Numbered from the stretch's first letter, positions 17,681 to 27,746 are shown. The stretch: 64,000 nucleotides of DNA from Gammaproteobacteria bacterium 42_54_T18 (GCA_002163245.1 MAAL01000054.1:1-64000); one strand, 5' to 3'. Numbers and translations are program-made. The notes: generated by a model not told the origin, from the sequence alone.

Positions 17681-18301
17681 GTGATTGAGGTGAATGTTAA
17701 AACAATAGGGTTTGGCCTTGTTTTAAGTATTTTGTTTACTTCGATTACGAGTGCGGAGGATATTCCAAAAGATAGTGTTGGTGTTGGTGTTGGTGTTGGT
17801 GTTGAAAATAGTATTATTACCAGTGAAGAAAAGAACAGTAAAGAAAAGATCAGCGCTAGATTGTCTACGGAAGAGGGAGGCAACACACTTTCAACAGCAT
17901 CACTGTTGGCGTCACTAAAAGATGCTAAGCCCGTTACAGGACCCGCGGTGAGTGACGGTGCTATTGGGAAAATGTTCTTTGGTTTAGGTGGTGTCTTGAT
18001 ATTGATATTTGCATGTTCGTGGATGTTAAAGCGTTTTAATATCAACAAGTTTGGAATGACAAATGCTTTATCTGTTAGTGGTGTACTTCCGATAGGCGCA
18101 AAAGAAAAAGTGGTTGTAGTTGATATTGAAGGAACCCGATTGGTACTGGGTGTAACAGCAACGAATATTACCAAGTTACACACATTGGATGCCGTTGATG
18201 AATCTAACACCTTCATGAAAGAGGAAAAAAAATCTCCTATTAGCTCTGACTTTTCAGAAAAAATGAAAAAAATCATGAAGGAAGGGCTAAAGAGTGATTA
18301 G
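17681..18301 (+). CDS. fliO: Flagellar export gate assembly protein FliO
   Basis: A 206-residue membrane protein that helps assemble the FliP ring. It has a signal-like hydrophobic start (GTG 17681; GTG 17690 is also possible), a periplasmic linker with a GVGVGVGVG run, one membrane segment at about 102-120 ([19 protein letters not shown]), and a cytoplasmic FliO domain ([29 protein letters not shown]). Five in-frame GTGTTG units at 17775-17804 code the Gly-Val run. It overlaps fliP by 8 nt. Confidence 0.85.
   Translation: MIEVNVKTIGFGLVLSILFTSITSAEDIPKDSVGVGVGVGVENSIITSEEKNSKEKISARLSTEEGGNTLSTASLLASLKDAKPVTGPAVSDGAIGKMFFGLGGVLILIFACSWMLKRFNINKFGMTNALSVSGVLPIGAKEKVVVVDIEGTRLVLGVTATNITKLHTLDAVDESNTFMKEEKKSPISSDFSEKMKKIMKEGLKSD
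17775..17804 (+). repeat. Hexanucleotide tandem repeat in fliO
   Basis: Five perfect copies of GTGTTG, coding alternating Gly and Val in the periplasmic linker of FliO. Gain or loss of copies would keep the frame and only change linker length. Confidence 0.9.
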
Positions 18302-19055
18302 TCGTGTTCTGATGTTACTCATGCTGATGTCACTAAGCTCGACAGGTTATAGTGCTGACGTTGCAGGCATTCCAGCATTAACATTGGTTGATAATGGAGA
18401 TGGTTCTCAAAGTTATACAGTAACCATTCAAGTGCTTGCTATGATGACAATGCTGTCATTTTTGCCAGCCATTGTGATGATGATGACTTCTTTTACACGA
18501 ATTATTGTTGTATTTTCAATTTTACGGCAAGCCATGGGGTTACAGCAGACACCATCAAACCAAATTCTTGTGGGCTTAGCCTTGTTTTTGTCGTTGTTTA
18601 TTATGACGCCGGTTTTTGAAGAGGTATATGAAAAAGCGGCACAGCCGTATATGGACGAAAAAATTGAAGCAGGTGTTGCTTTGGACTTAGCATTAAAACC
18701 TTTTCGAAAGTTCATGTTGGCGCAAACGCGAGAAACCGATATGGCGATATTTTTAAATTTATCGAAGAGAGGGAATAACAATGTCGGCTATGCGAGCATT
18801 GATGATGTGCCAATGACGGTGGTGATTCCTGCATTTGTGACCAGTGAGCTAAAAACTGCGTTTCAGATAGGATTCTTGTTATTTATCCCTTTTTTGATCA
18901 TTGATTTGGTGGTGGCGAGTGTATTGATGGCGATGGGTATGATGATGTTGTCACCTCTTATTGTATCGCTGCCCTTTAAGATTATGTTGTTTGTTTTTGT
19001 TGATGGTTGGGCGATGATAATTGGTACAGTCGCAGCCAGTTTTGGAACAACATAG
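18294..19055 (+). CDS. fliP: Flagellar export gate protein FliP (polar system)
   Basis: A 253-residue export gate protein with a cleavable signal peptide (to about residue 22, STGYSA|DVA) and four membrane segments. Family motifs are clear: [31 protein letters not shown] in its parts LSFLPA and [21 protein letters not shown], and the C-terminal [13 protein letters not shown]. Start is GTG 18294, overlapping fliO. FliP5-FliQ4-FliR1 form the export channel. Confidence 0.94.
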   Translation: MISRVLMLLMLMSLSSTGYSADVAGIPALTLVDNGDGSQSYTVTIQVLAMMTMLSFLPAIVMMMTSFTRIIVVFSILRQAMGLQQTPSNQILVGLALFLSLFIMTPVFEEVYEKAAQPYMDEKIEAGVALDLALKPFRKFMLAQTRETDMAIFLNLSKRGNNNVGYASIDDVPMTVVIPAFVTSELKTAFQIGFLLFIPFLIIDLVVASVLMAMGMMMLSPLIVSLPFKIMLFVFVDGWAMIIGTVAASFGTT

Positions 19056-19121
19056 CGAAGCTCTAGATAAGCTACAAAGATGACTAGATATAAATACAAC
19101 ACGATAGAATAGGAGCATCCA

Positions 19122-19391
19122 ATGACTGCAGAAGTTGTAACTGATTTGATGAGGAATTCTCTCTACATCGCCATGATGTTGGTGTGTGTCATTATTGTAC
19201 CGAGTTTGATGGTAGGGCTTGTGGTTTCCATGTTTCAAGCAGCCACTCAAATAAATGAGCAAACACTGAGCTTTTTACCGCGACTTATTGTGACATTGTC
19301 AGTGCTCGCCTATACAGCCCCTTGGTTAGGGAATGTGATATTGGAATTTACAATCCGGTTGCTGACGGATATACCTTCGTTAATACGGTAA
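19122..19391 (+). CDS. fliQ: Flagellar export gate protein FliQ (polar system)
   Basis: An 89-residue protein with two membrane helices, matching family length. Conserved pieces are VGLVVSMFQAATQINEQTLSFLPR around the cytoplasmic loop. AGGAGCATCC precedes the ATG, and fliR follows after 9 nt. Confidence 0.93.
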   Translation: MTAEVVTDLMRNSLYIAMMLVCVIIVPSLMVGLVVSMFQAATQINEQTLSFLPRLIVTLSVLAYTAPWLGNVILEFTIRLLTDIPSLIR

Positions 19392-19400
19392 AGCGATTCA

Positions 19401-20171
19401 ATGGAATATGCAGTTGATTATATTTATTCGCTGTTAACCCAATATATTTGGACATTTTCCCGTGTGGGTGCATTTTTTATGGTGATGCCGATTCTTAGCA
19501 CACCGTTAGTATCAACACGTTTGCGCTTATCTATTGCATTAGCGGTTACCTTACTTGTGGCTAATGTCTTGCCTGGTAAAGTACCTGATTTGGAGCCTTT
19601 CTCGTTGGCGTCAATGTTTGTTATTGGTCAGCAAATATTGATCGGTGCGGTTATGGCATTTACCTTACAGATATTATTTCAGATATTTGTTGTGGGAGGT
19701 CAGTTGGTCGCGATGCAATCTGGGCTGGGGTTTGGTACGTTGATGGATCCTGTGAATGGAATTAATGTTACGTCTATCAGCCAATTATATTTGATGTCGG
19801 TAAACTTGTTGTTTTTTACCATGAATGGCCATTTAACGGTTATCACGATGTTATCGGATAGTTTTACGACACTTCCTATTGGAGAATCACTTCCACTAGA
19901 AAGCTTAATGGCATTAGCTAAGATGGGGTCCTGGTTATTTTCTTCCGGGTTACTGGTGGCTTGGCCTGCCGTTATTTCATTGTTGGTGGTGAATTTTACC
20001 TTTGGCGTGATTAGCCGTGTGGCGCCACAAATGAATATTATTGCGATTGGTTTCCCTTTCACCATGGTGACAGGTTTGGTCATCATTTGGTTGACACTAC
20101 CCAATGTATTACCTCAGTTTGATACATTAAGTGCTCATGCATTTTTGAGCATGAAGAGTATTGTGCAGTGA
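19401..20171 (+). CDS. fliR: Flagellar export gate protein FliR (polar system)
   Basis: A 256-residue protein with about six membrane segments. Family features: FSRVGAFFMVMPIL near the N-terminus, ALAVTLLVA, the GGQLVAMQSGLGFG segment, and RVAPQMNIIAIGFP in the C-terminal third. One copy completes the FliPQR pore. It lies between fliQ and flhB. Confidence 0.93.
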   Translation: MEYAVDYIYSLLTQYIWTFSRVGAFFMVMPILSTPLVSTRLRLSIALAVTLLVANVLPGKVPDLEPFSLASMFVIGQQILIGAVMAFTLQILFQIFVVGGQLVAMQSGLGFGTLMDPVNGINVTSISQLYLMSVNLLFFTMNGHLTVITMLSDSFTTLPIGESLPLESLMALAKMGSWLFSSGLLVAWPAVISLLVVNFTFGVISRVAPQMNIIAIGFPFTMVTGLVIIWLTLPNVLPQFDTLSAHAFLSMKSIVQ

Positions 20172-20230
20172 TGTGCTGCATAGTGGCATGGGGCCTATGT
20201 TACTTAACTGTCGGGGAGCGCTAGCAGTCT

Positions 20231-21364
20231 ATGGCTGAAGAAGAAAGTGCCCAGGAGAAAACCGAAGAACCCACCCAGAAAAAGATCGATGATTCACGTA
20301 AGAAGGGTCAGATACCGCGATCCAAAGAGCTGGCTGCCGCAGGTATTATGATCTTTGGATCCATGGGCTGTCTTTTGTTGTCGGGCCCATTAATAGAGGC
20401 GTTGACGGCAAATTTTCGTGAGACCATGAGCCTGACGCGTGCAGAAATTTTTGATTTAAACTTTATTGCTCATAAATTTGAAAATGCTATTTTTTCTACA
20501 TTTTCCTCATTATCCATATTCTTTTTAATGTTAGCTTTTATCGCGTTGTTTGTACCGGGGTTGTTTGGTGGCTGGATTTTTAGTTGGAAATCCCTAGCAC
20601 CCAAAATGAGTAAAATGAATCCTATTAAAGGAATGAAAAAGATATTCTCAGTGAATGGCTTAATGGAATTGGTTAAATCATTCAGCAAATTTGTGCTTGT
20701 TGGTTTTTTTGGCTTATTAGCGTTAAGTTATTACCAGCACGATTTGATGGCATTAGGGTTTGAAAATCCACGCTCTGCTATAGCGCATGGTGTCGAAATT
20801 GTCGGGAAATGTTTCATCTTTCTAAGTACCGCATTATTGTTTATCGCCGCCATCGATGTGCCTTTTCAACTGTTTCAACATAACAAACAGATGAAAATGA
20901 CTAAGCAAGAAATCAAAGATGAACATAAAGACACAGAAGGTAAACCTGAAGTTAAAGGTCGCATTCGACGAATGCAGCAAGAAATTGCACAAAATCGAAT
21001 GATGTCAGCCGTACCGGATGCTGACGTGATCATCACGAACCCAACTCATTTTGCGGTTGCATTAAAATATGAGCACGGAACAATGGCGGCCCCACGACTT
21101 GTAGCAAAAGGTGTGGATTTAATGGCTGAACAAATTAAACGTGTCGCCATTGAACATAAAGTCACGATTGTTACAGCACCGCCACTGGCTCGATCTATTT
21201 ACTACAACACCAAATTGGAGCAGGAAATACCAACAGGGTTGTACGTCTCGGTTGCTCAGGTTCTAGCGTATGTTTATCAGTTGACCGAATACACCAAAGG
21301 GAAAGGGGATAATCCAGGTAATGTGCCTGATTTTGAAGTTCCGGATGATTTGAAGAGAGACTAA
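20231..21364 (+). CDS. flhB: Flagellar export switch protein FlhB (polar system)
   Basis: A 377-residue export apparatus protein: N-terminal EKTEEPTQKKIDDSRKKGQIPRSKE pattern in parts (EKTEEPT, ARKKGQ-like), four membrane segments, and a cytoplasmic domain that cleaves itself at N|PTH (ITNPTHFAVALKYE). The cleavage and the FliK C-terminal domain together switch export from hook to filament proteins. It is the last gene of the fliL operon; flhA follows with its own promoter. Confidence 0.94.
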   Translation: MAEEESAQEKTEEPTQKKIDDSRKKGQIPRSKELAAAGIMIFGSMGCLLLSGPLIEALTANFRETMSLTRAEIFDLNFIAHKFENAIFSTFSSLSIFFLMLAFIALFVPGLFGGWIFSWKSLAPKMSKMNPIKGMKKIFSVNGLMELVKSFSKFVLVGFFGLLALSYYQHDLMALGFENPRSAIAHGVEIVGKCFIFLSTALLFIAAIDVPFQLFQHNKQMKMTKQEIKDEHKDTEGKPEVKGRIRRMQQEIAQNRMMSAVPDADVIITNPTHFAVALKYEHGTMAAPRLVAKGVDLMAEQIKRVAIEHKVTIVTAPPLARSIYYNTKLEQEIPTGLYVSVAQVLAYVYQLTEYTKGKGDNPGNVPDFEVPDDLKRD

Positions 21365-21383
21365 GCTCTTTTTCTTCCAAAGT

Positions 21384-21399
21384 AGGACAGGTTCTTGCA
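21384..21399 (+). promoter_or_regulatory. Sigma-54 promoter candidate for flhA
   Basis: AGGACAGGTTCTTGCA keeps the GG (21385) and GC (21397) 12-nt offset and a perfect TTGCA half; the -24 half is weaker (A before GG). It is 60 nt before the flhA ATG. FleQ/sigma-54 control of flhA is known in Pseudomonas. Confidence 0.6.
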
Positions 21400-21458
21400 A
21401 GTAACAGCCATATAACACAAATTGCCAATTTTTTGGCTTAAAACAAAGGTGTTCATTA

Positions 21459-23585
21459 ATGGCAGAAGCTGTAGGGTTTGCTTCCCAATTTAAAGAAGCA
21501 AGTAAAAAGGCAAATCTTGGCGCTCCTATATTCTTGATCGTCGTCATGGCAATGATGACATTGCCCATGCCGCCTTTCTTACTGGATATGTTCTTCACCT
21601 TTAATATCGCACTCGCCCTTGTTGTCCTGCTTGTAGCCGTATACTCCCTAAGACCCCTAGACTTTGCCGTATTCCCCACCATTCTGTTGGTCGCTACCTT
21701 ATTACGACTCGCACTTAATGTAGCATCAACGCGCGTAGTTCTACTCGACGGGCATCAAGGCGGAGACGCCGCTGGTAAAGTGATACAAGCGTTTGGTGAA
21801 GTGGTTATTGGCGGAAATTATGCCGTTGGTCTTGTTGTCTTTCTCATCCTTGTAATCATTAATTTTGTCGTTGTGACTAAAGGTGCAGGTCGCATCGCGG
21901 AAGTAAGTGCACGTTTTACGTTAGATGCCATGCCCGGTAAGCAAATGGCTATTGATGCTGATCTAAATTCAGGGTTGATTGATCAAGATGAAGCAAAAAC
22001 ACGTCGAGCAGACGTAGCACAAGAAGCTGATTTTTACGGAGCAATGGATGGTGCAAGCAAATTTGTTCGTGGAGATGCGATAGCTGGAATATTAATTCTT
22101 ATTATTAACATAGTGGGTGGCTTAGCTATTGGCATGGCGCAACACGGTCTTGACTTTACCGACGCTTTGAAAGTCTATGCACTATTAACGATTGGTGATG
22201 GTTTGGTAGCGCAAATACCATCGTTGTTATTGTCTACATCCGCAGCATTGATTGTGACTAGAACTACCACATCAAAAGAGATGGGCGCTCAAATCTATGA
22301 CCAAATGTTCGCAAGCCCTCAAGCGTTAGCGGTTGCAGCTGGAATTTTAGGGATCATGGGTTTGGTTCCGGGCATGCCGCATTTTGCTTTTTTAGGGTTG
22401 GCTTCGGTATGTGCCGCGGGTGCGTATTGGATTTATAAGAAGCACGGCGACTCAACGAAAGAAGATGATACTCAGTCAATGTCGAAAGAGCAGCTAGAGA
22501 CGATGGCTGCGGCGCAAGAAAGTGAAGTGAAAGAATTAGGTTGGGATGACGTGCAGCCTGTTGACGCCATTGGTTTGGAAGTAGGGTATCGCCTTATCCC
22601 ATTGGTAGATAAAAGTCAGGGTGGGCAGTTGCTTGGACGGATTAAGGGCGTCAGGAAAAAGCTATCTCAGGAGATGGGGTTTCTTATGCCGTCGGTGCAT
22701 ATTCGAGATAACTTAGATTTACTCCCTAACTCTTATCGTGTGACCCTTATGGGAGTGAGTATTGATGAAGCAGAGATTCACCCTGATCGTGATTTAGCCA
22801 TTAATCCGGGTCAAGTTTTTGGCACCATTCAAGGTATTGCTGGTAAAGACCCTGCGTTTGGTTTGGATGCGGTGTGGATAGAGAACTCACAACGTGATCA
22901 GGCACAAACGATGGGATATACGGTAGTTGACGCTAGCACCGTAGTAGCAACCCATATTAATCAAATTATGCAAAAACACGCCCATGAGTTGTTAGGTTTC
23001 GAAGAAGTGCAGAAGTTATTGGACAATCTCCAATCAACGTCACCTAAATTGGTGGAAAATTTGGTTCCTAATCCATTGCCATTAAGCAGACTGCACAAAG
23101 TGCTACAAAACTTATTGCAAGAAGGTATTCCTATTAAGGATATTCGAACGATTGCCGAAGCGTTGGCGGAGTTGGCACCTAGAAGTCAAGACGCTGACGC
23201 ACTAACGGGAGCTGCTCGAATATCGTTAGCACGCTTAATCGTACAGACCATCTACGGTGTAGCCAATGAGCTACCTGTTATTACACTTCAACCAGAATTG
23301 GAACAATTGTTGCTACAGTCAGTATCACAAGCACAACAAGCTGGTGGTAGTAGTTCAGATGCGGTGATAGAGCCGGGGTTAGCGGATAAGTTACAACGTT
23401 CCGTAGCAGAGGCATCACAAAAGCAAGAATTGGCAGGGCAACCCCCAGTGTTGTTGGTATCAACCGGAATTCGTTCCATGTTATCTCGATTTTTACGGTT
23501 TAGTGTTCATGGCTTAAACGTATTGTCGTATAACGAAATACCAGATTCCAAACAAATAACTATTGTCGCAAGTGTGGGTCAGTAA
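21459..23585 (+). CDS. flhA: Flagellar export gate protein FlhA (polar system)
   Basis: A 708-residue export gate protein. The N-terminal half has about eight membrane segments and the highly conserved FHIPEP-type region (here RFTLDAMPGKQMAIDADLNSG, in the parts ARFTLDAMPGKQM and IDADLNSGLID). The C-terminal half, from about residue 345, is the cytoplasmic ring domain that docks chaperone-cargo complexes. It starts the flhA-flhF-flhG-fliA unit and is followed by flhF after 2 nt. Confidence 0.95.
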   Translation: MAEAVGFASQFKEASKKANLGAPIFLIVVMAMMTLPMPPFLLDMFFTFNIALALVVLLVAVYSLRPLDFAVFPTILLVATLLRLALNVASTRVVLLDGHQGGDAAGKVIQAFGEVVIGGNYAVGLVVFLILVIINFVVVTKGAGRIAEVSARFTLDAMPGKQMAIDADLNSGLIDQDEAKTRRADVAQEADFYGAMDGASKFVRGDAIAGILILIINIVGGLAIGMAQHGLDFTDALKVYALLTIGDGLVAQIPSLLLSTSAALIVTRTTTSKEMGAQIYDQMFASPQALAVAAGILGIMGLVPGMPHFAFLGLASVCAAGAYWIYKKHGDSTKEDDTQSMSKEQLETMAAAQESEVKELGWDDVQPVDAIGLEVGYRLIPLVDKSQGGQLLGRIKGVRKKLSQEMGFLMPSVHIRDNLDLLPNSYRVTLMGVSIDEAEIHPDRDLAINPGQVFGTIQGIAGKDPAFGLDAVWIENSQRDQAQTMGYTVVDASTVVATHINQIMQKHAHELLGFEEVQKLLDNLQSTSPKLVENLVPNPLPLSRLHKVLQNLLQEGIPIKDIRTIAEALAELAPRSQDADALTGAARISLARLIVQTIYGVANELPVITLQPELEQLLLQSVSQAQQAGGSSSDAVIEPGLADKLQRSVAEASQKQELAGQPPVLLVSTGIRSMLSRFLRFSVHGLNVLSYNEIPDSKQITIVASVGQ

Positions 23586-23587
23586 TT

Positions 23588-25453
23588 ATGAAAGCGAAAA
23601 AGTTTGTTGCACCGGATATGCGTCAAGCATTGAAGTTGGTCCGAGAAACAATGGGTTCCGATGCCGTCATTTTGTCAAATCGAAAGGTTGCAGGAGGGGT
23701 TGAAGTTAGTGTGGCTCTGGATTATGAGCAGGCTATGGTGGACCATAAACATAATGAACGTCAAAAATCGCATATTCCTGATTACACCGATGGCAACACA
23801 CAGTTTTCACCCGTGCAAGGGGATGCTAATCGCGTATTAAAGGAAACGTTGGCAGCTGTAAAAGATAGTGAGCGTCGAGATGAGATGCGCACCTTGTTAA
23901 GTCAACAACGCCAGCAACTGGATGCAGGAGGCCATTCGGAGTTTGTAGGTAGTTATCGACGAGACGGGGTTTCTATAAGCCCTGCAGCACAACAAAAGAG
24001 TCAAGCAGATAAGTTAATGCCACCTGCAGAGAAAAGACGAGAGCTAGCTGCTAGCGATATAGATAATTGCGATAGCCAGGACAGGCGTGATGCTTACGAA
24101 AGGAATACACGTCGCCAGGAAAAAGAGTCTTTTGCTGCGATGAAACCAGAAGAGAATCGTCGATTGTCTTTTTTCGAGGAATATGAAGCACGAGCTGAAA
24201 GTGAAGCAATGCAACAGCAGCCGCCACAGCATCAACATCAACAAGCAGAGCGTCAACAAAGCAATGAGCAATACAGAGCTCAACAATATAACATCGAAGA
24301 ACGCAGCGTCCAAGAACACAGCACTCAAGAATATGTTACTAACGTTGATAATGCCCCTCATCAGCAACAACCTCAGAACTACCTTCAGCAAGAAAGAGTG
24401 GAAGGTCGCCCGTCGCACGAGGATAGGAGGTTAGCTTTTGAGGAACCTCAAAAAGTTTCCAAGGAACCTGCCGTTTCTTCTGAGCCCCAAGCGCTTCCAG
24501 CGGAATCAACGCAAGATATGCATCAGATGCGTGATGAGCTACAACAGTTGCGTAGTATGATTAATTCTCAGCTGGGGAATGTTGCTTGGGGCGATTTTAG
24601 CTATCGTCACCCCGTTTCAGCAGCCATTTTTAAGCGATTGGTGAAAATGGGTTTGTCATCTACATTATCTCGTAGTTTGTCGCAACAAGTGGACAGCCAA
24701 GCCTCAAAGAAAGATGCGTGGCACAAAGTGCTTGTGGATCTGTCATCTCGCATCCCGGTGTTTGATAGCGTTCCTAAAAAAGAAGGGCGGATTGCATTTA
24801 TTGGTCCGGCAGGGGTAGGGAAAACAACAACGATTGCAAAACTGGCAGCTGAATATGTTTTGGCCCATGGCCCAGAAAATTTGGCATTAGTAACGACAGA
24901 TAGTTACCGGATCGCAGGTCATGAACAATTGCGAGTCTTGAGTAAAATATTAAAGGTTCCGCTACGTGTCGTTGCTGGAAATCAGTCTCTAGAGTCTGCT
25001 TTACGAGGATTGAGCAGAAAAAAAATGGTGTTAATTGATACCGCGGGGCTTAGCCATAAAGATTGCGCCTGGGAAGAACAAATTTCACAGCTAACATCAG
25101 CAACCACGCCTATTCAGAAGTGGTTAGTGTTATCTGCAACCAGTCAACAACGCATTCTCGATAAGGCGGTTATGGACTATAAAAGCCTGGGCTTAGATGG
25201 ATGTGTTCTAACAAAGCTAGATGAATCTGCAAGTTTGGGCGAAGCATTAAATGTTGCAATAGAACATCAGCTATCTGTTGCCTATACTACAAATGGGCAA
25301 AATATACCTGATGATATTGAGCAGGCAAAATCACGAAACTTATTAAATCAAGCGATTGCCTTAACAAAACAGGCAACGATAGATGACGAGTTGGCTGCTG
25401 ACTGCTTTAATGAAAGTATACGTACTGATAATGGGGAATTTACAGCGGCCTAG
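23588..25453 (+). CDS. flhF: SRP-type GTPase FlhF, polar flagellum placement
   Basis: A 621-residue GTPase that places the flagellum at the cell pole. The N-terminal B domain starts MKAKKFVAPDMRQALKLV. The central region (residues about 80-320) is long, Gln/Glu/His-rich and likely disordered (e.g. QQQPPQHQHQQ). The C-terminal NG domain shows G1 GPAGVGKTTT (about 406-415), DTAGLSHKD and TKLDESASLGEAL. It is longer than many FlhF proteins (430-500), the extra length lying in the linker. flhG follows. Confidence 0.93.
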   Translation: MKAKKFVAPDMRQALKLVRETMGSDAVILSNRKVAGGVEVSVALDYEQAMVDHKHNERQKSHIPDYTDGNTQFSPVQGDANRVLKETLAAVKDSERRDEMRTLLSQQRQQLDAGGHSEFVGSYRRDGVSISPAAQQKSQADKLMPPAEKRRELAASDIDNCDSQDRRDAYERNTRRQEKESFAAMKPEENRRLSFFEEYEARAESEAMQQQPPQHQHQQAERQQSNEQYRAQQYNIEERSVQEHSTQEYVTNVDNAPHQQQPQNYLQQERVEGRPSHEDRRLAFEEPQKVSKEPAVSSEPQALPAESTQDMHQMRDELQQLRSMINSQLGNVAWGDFSYRHPVSAAIFKRLVKMGLSSTLSRSLSQQVDSQASKKDAWHKVLVDLSSRIPVFDSVPKKEGRIAFIGPAGVGKTTTIAKLAAEYVLAHGPENLALVTTDSYRIAGHEQLRVLSKILKVPLRVVAGNQSLESALRGLSRKKMVLIDTAGLSHKDCAWEEQISQLTSATTPIQKWLVLSATSQQRILDKAVMDYKSLGLDGCVLTKLDESASLGEALNVAIEHQLSVAYTTNGQNIPDDIEQAKSRNLLNQAIALTKQATIDDELAADCFNESIRTDNGEFTAA

Positions 25454-25541
25454 TAGAAGTGTTGATTACATCAAAAATACTTGTTGCTTAAGCTATGTAT
25501 TTACCTTGTCATTGGAAAGCTATAAAAATAATAGGAAACCT

Positions 25542-26363
25542 ATGAGTGCACATCCTGTTCAAGTAATCGCCATAACTGGTGGAAAAGGTGGCGTTGGAAA
25601 AAGTAACGTATCAGTTAATTTGGCTATATCGTTAGCGGGTATGGGGCGTCGTGTCACAATACTCGATGCTGATTTGGGTTTGGGGAATTTGGATATATTG
25701 CTGGGAATTACTGCCAGAGAAGATTTATCCCATGTGTTAAGCGGGACCTGCAGTATCAAAGATATTTTGGTGGAAGGGCCAGCGGGTATTAAAATTGTCC
25801 CGGCATCTTCGGGTACACAAGAGTTAGTGAACCTTGGGCCAAGAGAGCATGCAGGGTTGATCCATGCGTTCAGTGAGCTAAGCGAAGATATAGATGTTCT
25901 GATTATTGATACGGCTGCGGGTATTTCTGAAATGGTCATGAGTTTTGTGACTGCAGCGCAAGAAGTGTTGTTTGTTGTGACTAATGAGCCAACATCTATC
26001 ACAGACGCCTACGCAATGATCAAGTTGCTTAATCAAAAGCATGATAGTTATCGATTTAATATTTTGGCCAATATGGTTCGTTCCCAGCAAGAAGGGCGTG
26101 ATCTGTATGCGAAGTTAACGAAGGTGGCGGATCGGTTTCTAGATGTAGCATTACAATTTACCGGTTGTGTTCCGTTCGATGATTATTTACGTAAGGCGGT
26201 GCAGCGTCAAAAAGCGGTTGTAGAAGCGTATCCACGTTCAAAGTCAGCGTTGGCTTTTAAAGCATTAGCCACCAAAGTTGATAGCTGGCCTTTACCTACT
26301 ACTCCGAGGGGAAATTTAGAGTTTTTTGTTGATAATCTCGTACAGAGCGCTGCGGCTCGCTGA
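25542..26363 (+). CDS. flhG: Flagellar number regulator FlhG/FleN (MinD-like ATPase)
   Basis: A 273-residue MinD/ParA-type ATPase that limits flagellar number and restrains FleQ-type activators. ATG 25542 has ATAGGAAACCT before it and gives MSAHPVQVIAITGGKGGVGKS; the longer frame from 25383 overlaps flhF and is not used. Deviant Walker A GKGGVGKS is at residues 14-21, the ILDADLGLGNLDILLG switch follows, and the C-terminus holds an amphipathic membrane-binding helix (FVDNLVQSAA). It lies between flhF and fliA. Confidence 0.93.
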   Translation: MSAHPVQVIAITGGKGGVGKSNVSVNLAISLAGMGRRVTILDADLGLGNLDILLGITAREDLSHVLSGTCSIKDILVEGPAGIKIVPASSGTQELVNLGPREHAGLIHAFSELSEDIDVLIIDTAAGISEMVMSFVTAAQEVLFVVTNEPTSITDAYAMIKLLNQKHDSYRFNILANMVRSQQEGRDLYAKLTKVADRFLDVALQFTGCVPFDDYLRKAVQRQKAVVEAYPRSKSALAFKALATKVDSWPLPTTPRGNLEFFVDNLVQSAAAR

Positions 26364-26379
26364 ATGGGGTTATTAGAAT

Positions 26380-27129
26380 ATGCAGTCGTTAAGCAAAGCG
26401 ATAATCGAAAAGGTTAGTATGTATTCGGACGAAAGTGCCCCGACATTAGATGTGCTAGTGCATGAGCACACGGTATTGGTTAAGCGAATCGCACACCATC
26501 TCATGGGACGAATGCCAGCGAGTGTGTCAGTGGATGACTTAATTCAGTCTGGTATGATCGGTCTTATTGATGCTATTAAGAAATTCGATCACGGTAAAGG
26601 TGCAAGTTTTGAAACTTATGCTGGTATCCGTATTCGAGGAGCGATGATTGATGAGCTTAGAAAAGGTGAATGGGCACCACGATCGGTTCATAGAAATGCT
26701 CGACGAATACAGCAAGCTATTAAAAAAATTGAAAATAGAACGGGCGGCGAGGCCTCTGATCACTTGGTCGCTGATGAGCTAGATATTTCTCTAGATGAAT
26801 ATTACAGCATGTTGAAAGACAGTATGGCGACGCGACTATATAGCATGGATGAATTGGTCGCCCCCGATGAGCAAATTGAGCAAAGTGATGAAGTTATTGA
26901 GGCTGCCAATCCATTTGCTGATATACAGAAATCCTCATTAAAGAAACATTTGGCTCAGGCGATTACGGAACTGCCTGAGCGGGAGCAGTTGGTTTTGTCA
27001 TTGTATTATGATGAAGAGCTCAATCTCCGGGAAATTGGAGAAGTTCTGGGAGTGAGTGAATCTAGGGTTAGCCAGATCCACAGCCAAGCGGCGCATCGTT
27101 TACGAAGCCGTTTACAAGAGTGGGCGTGA
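26380..27129 (+). CDS. fliA: Sigma-28 factor FliA
   Basis: A 249-residue sigma factor for late flagellar genes. Region 2 contains HHLMGRMPASVSVDDLIQSGMIGLIDAIKKFD, seen as LPxxV-like and DLIQSGMIGL pieces, then GASFETYAGIRIRGAMIDELR. Region 4 is the helix-turn-helix LNLREIGEVLGVSESRVSQIHSQA. FliA is held by the anti-sigma FlgM until the hook is complete. It is 16 nt downstream of flhG. Confidence 0.95.
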   Translation: MQSLSKAIIEKVSMYSDESAPTLDVLVHEHTVLVKRIAHHLMGRMPASVSVDDLIQSGMIGLIDAIKKFDHGKGASFETYAGIRIRGAMIDELRKGEWAPRSVHRNARRIQQAIKKIENRTGGEASDHLVADELDISLDEYYSMLKDSMATRLYSMDELVAPDEQIEQSDEVIEAANPFADIQKSSLKKHLAQAITELPEREQLVLSLYYDEELNLREIGEVLGVSESRVSQIHSQAAHRLRSRLQEWA

Positions 27130-27263
27130 TCCGTTAAGACCCATAATTCGGCTTTTCAAGTGTTTTTATATTCTTTGTATCTCACTGATTTCCATAAAAA
27201 AAATATTTTAAGCACAACTTAGACTAATCTAATTCAACAAAAACTGGCTACCTTCAATTCAGC

Positions 27264-27283
27264 TACTAATATTAATATTAGTA
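27264..27283. promoter_or_regulatory. 20-nt perfect palindrome upstream of cheY
   Basis: TACTAATATTAATATTAGTA reads identically on both strands, 77 nt before the cheY start, in the 230-nt gap after fliA. It could be an operator for a dimeric regulator of the chemotaxis genes. The palindrome is a fact; the regulator is unknown. I could not find a convincing sigma-28 promoter in this gap. Confidence 0.45.
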
Positions 27284-27359
27284 CTGCTCACGCATCGGTT
27301 TAGATAATCGATTCAAGCAATTTTTTTCTGTTGTCGATTACTGTTCATTGGAGGCAGCT

Positions 27360-27746
27360 TTGGACAAAAATATGAAAATTCTCATTGTTGATGATTTTTC
27401 CACAATGAGACGAATTATCAAAAATTTACTAAGAGATCTTGGGTTTACCAATACACAAGAGGCCGATGATGGAAGCTCTGCATTACCACTGCTGAAGAGT
27501 TCAGATTTCGATTTCTTGGTGACCGATTGGAATATGCCAGGAATGACAGGTATTGATCTGTTGAAAGCGGTGAGGGCGGATGAGAAACTCGCGAGTTTAC
27601 CGGTTTTAATGGTGACGGCAGAGGCAAAGCGGGAGCAGATTATTGAGGCCGCGCAAGCTGGCGTTAATGGTTACGTTGTTAAGCCGTTCACGGCTCAGGC
27701 GTTGAAAGAAAAGATCGAAAAGATTTTTCAGCGTGTTGATGCGTAA
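27360..27746 (+). CDS. cheY: Chemotaxis response regulator CheY
   Basis: A 128-residue single-domain receiver. I choose TTG 27360 because GGAGG lies 5 nt upstream, giving [27 protein letters not shown] 27348 lies before the Shine-Dalgarno site. Phospho-acceptor is Asp56 in VTDWNMPGM; the acidic pair VDD and the Lys in VVKPF are present. CheY-P binds FliM and is dephosphorylated with CheZ, coded next. Confidence 0.94.
   Translation: MDKNMKILIVDDFSTMRRIIKNLLRDLGFTNTQEADDGSSALPLLKSSDFDFLVTDWNMPGMTGIDLLKAVRADEKLASLPVLMVTAEAKREQIIEAAQAGVNGYVVKPFTAQALKEKIEKIFQRVDA

Noticed and set aside
17515-18276. 253-codon reverse-strand open frame across fliN and fliO
   Set aside because: Antisense to two well-supported flagellar genes; low-complexity PTPTPTPT run is the mirror of the GTGTTG repeat.
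25383-25541. Longer flhG frame overlapping flhF
   Set aside because: The extra 53 residues have no ParA features and overlap flhF; ATG 25542 gives the normal start.
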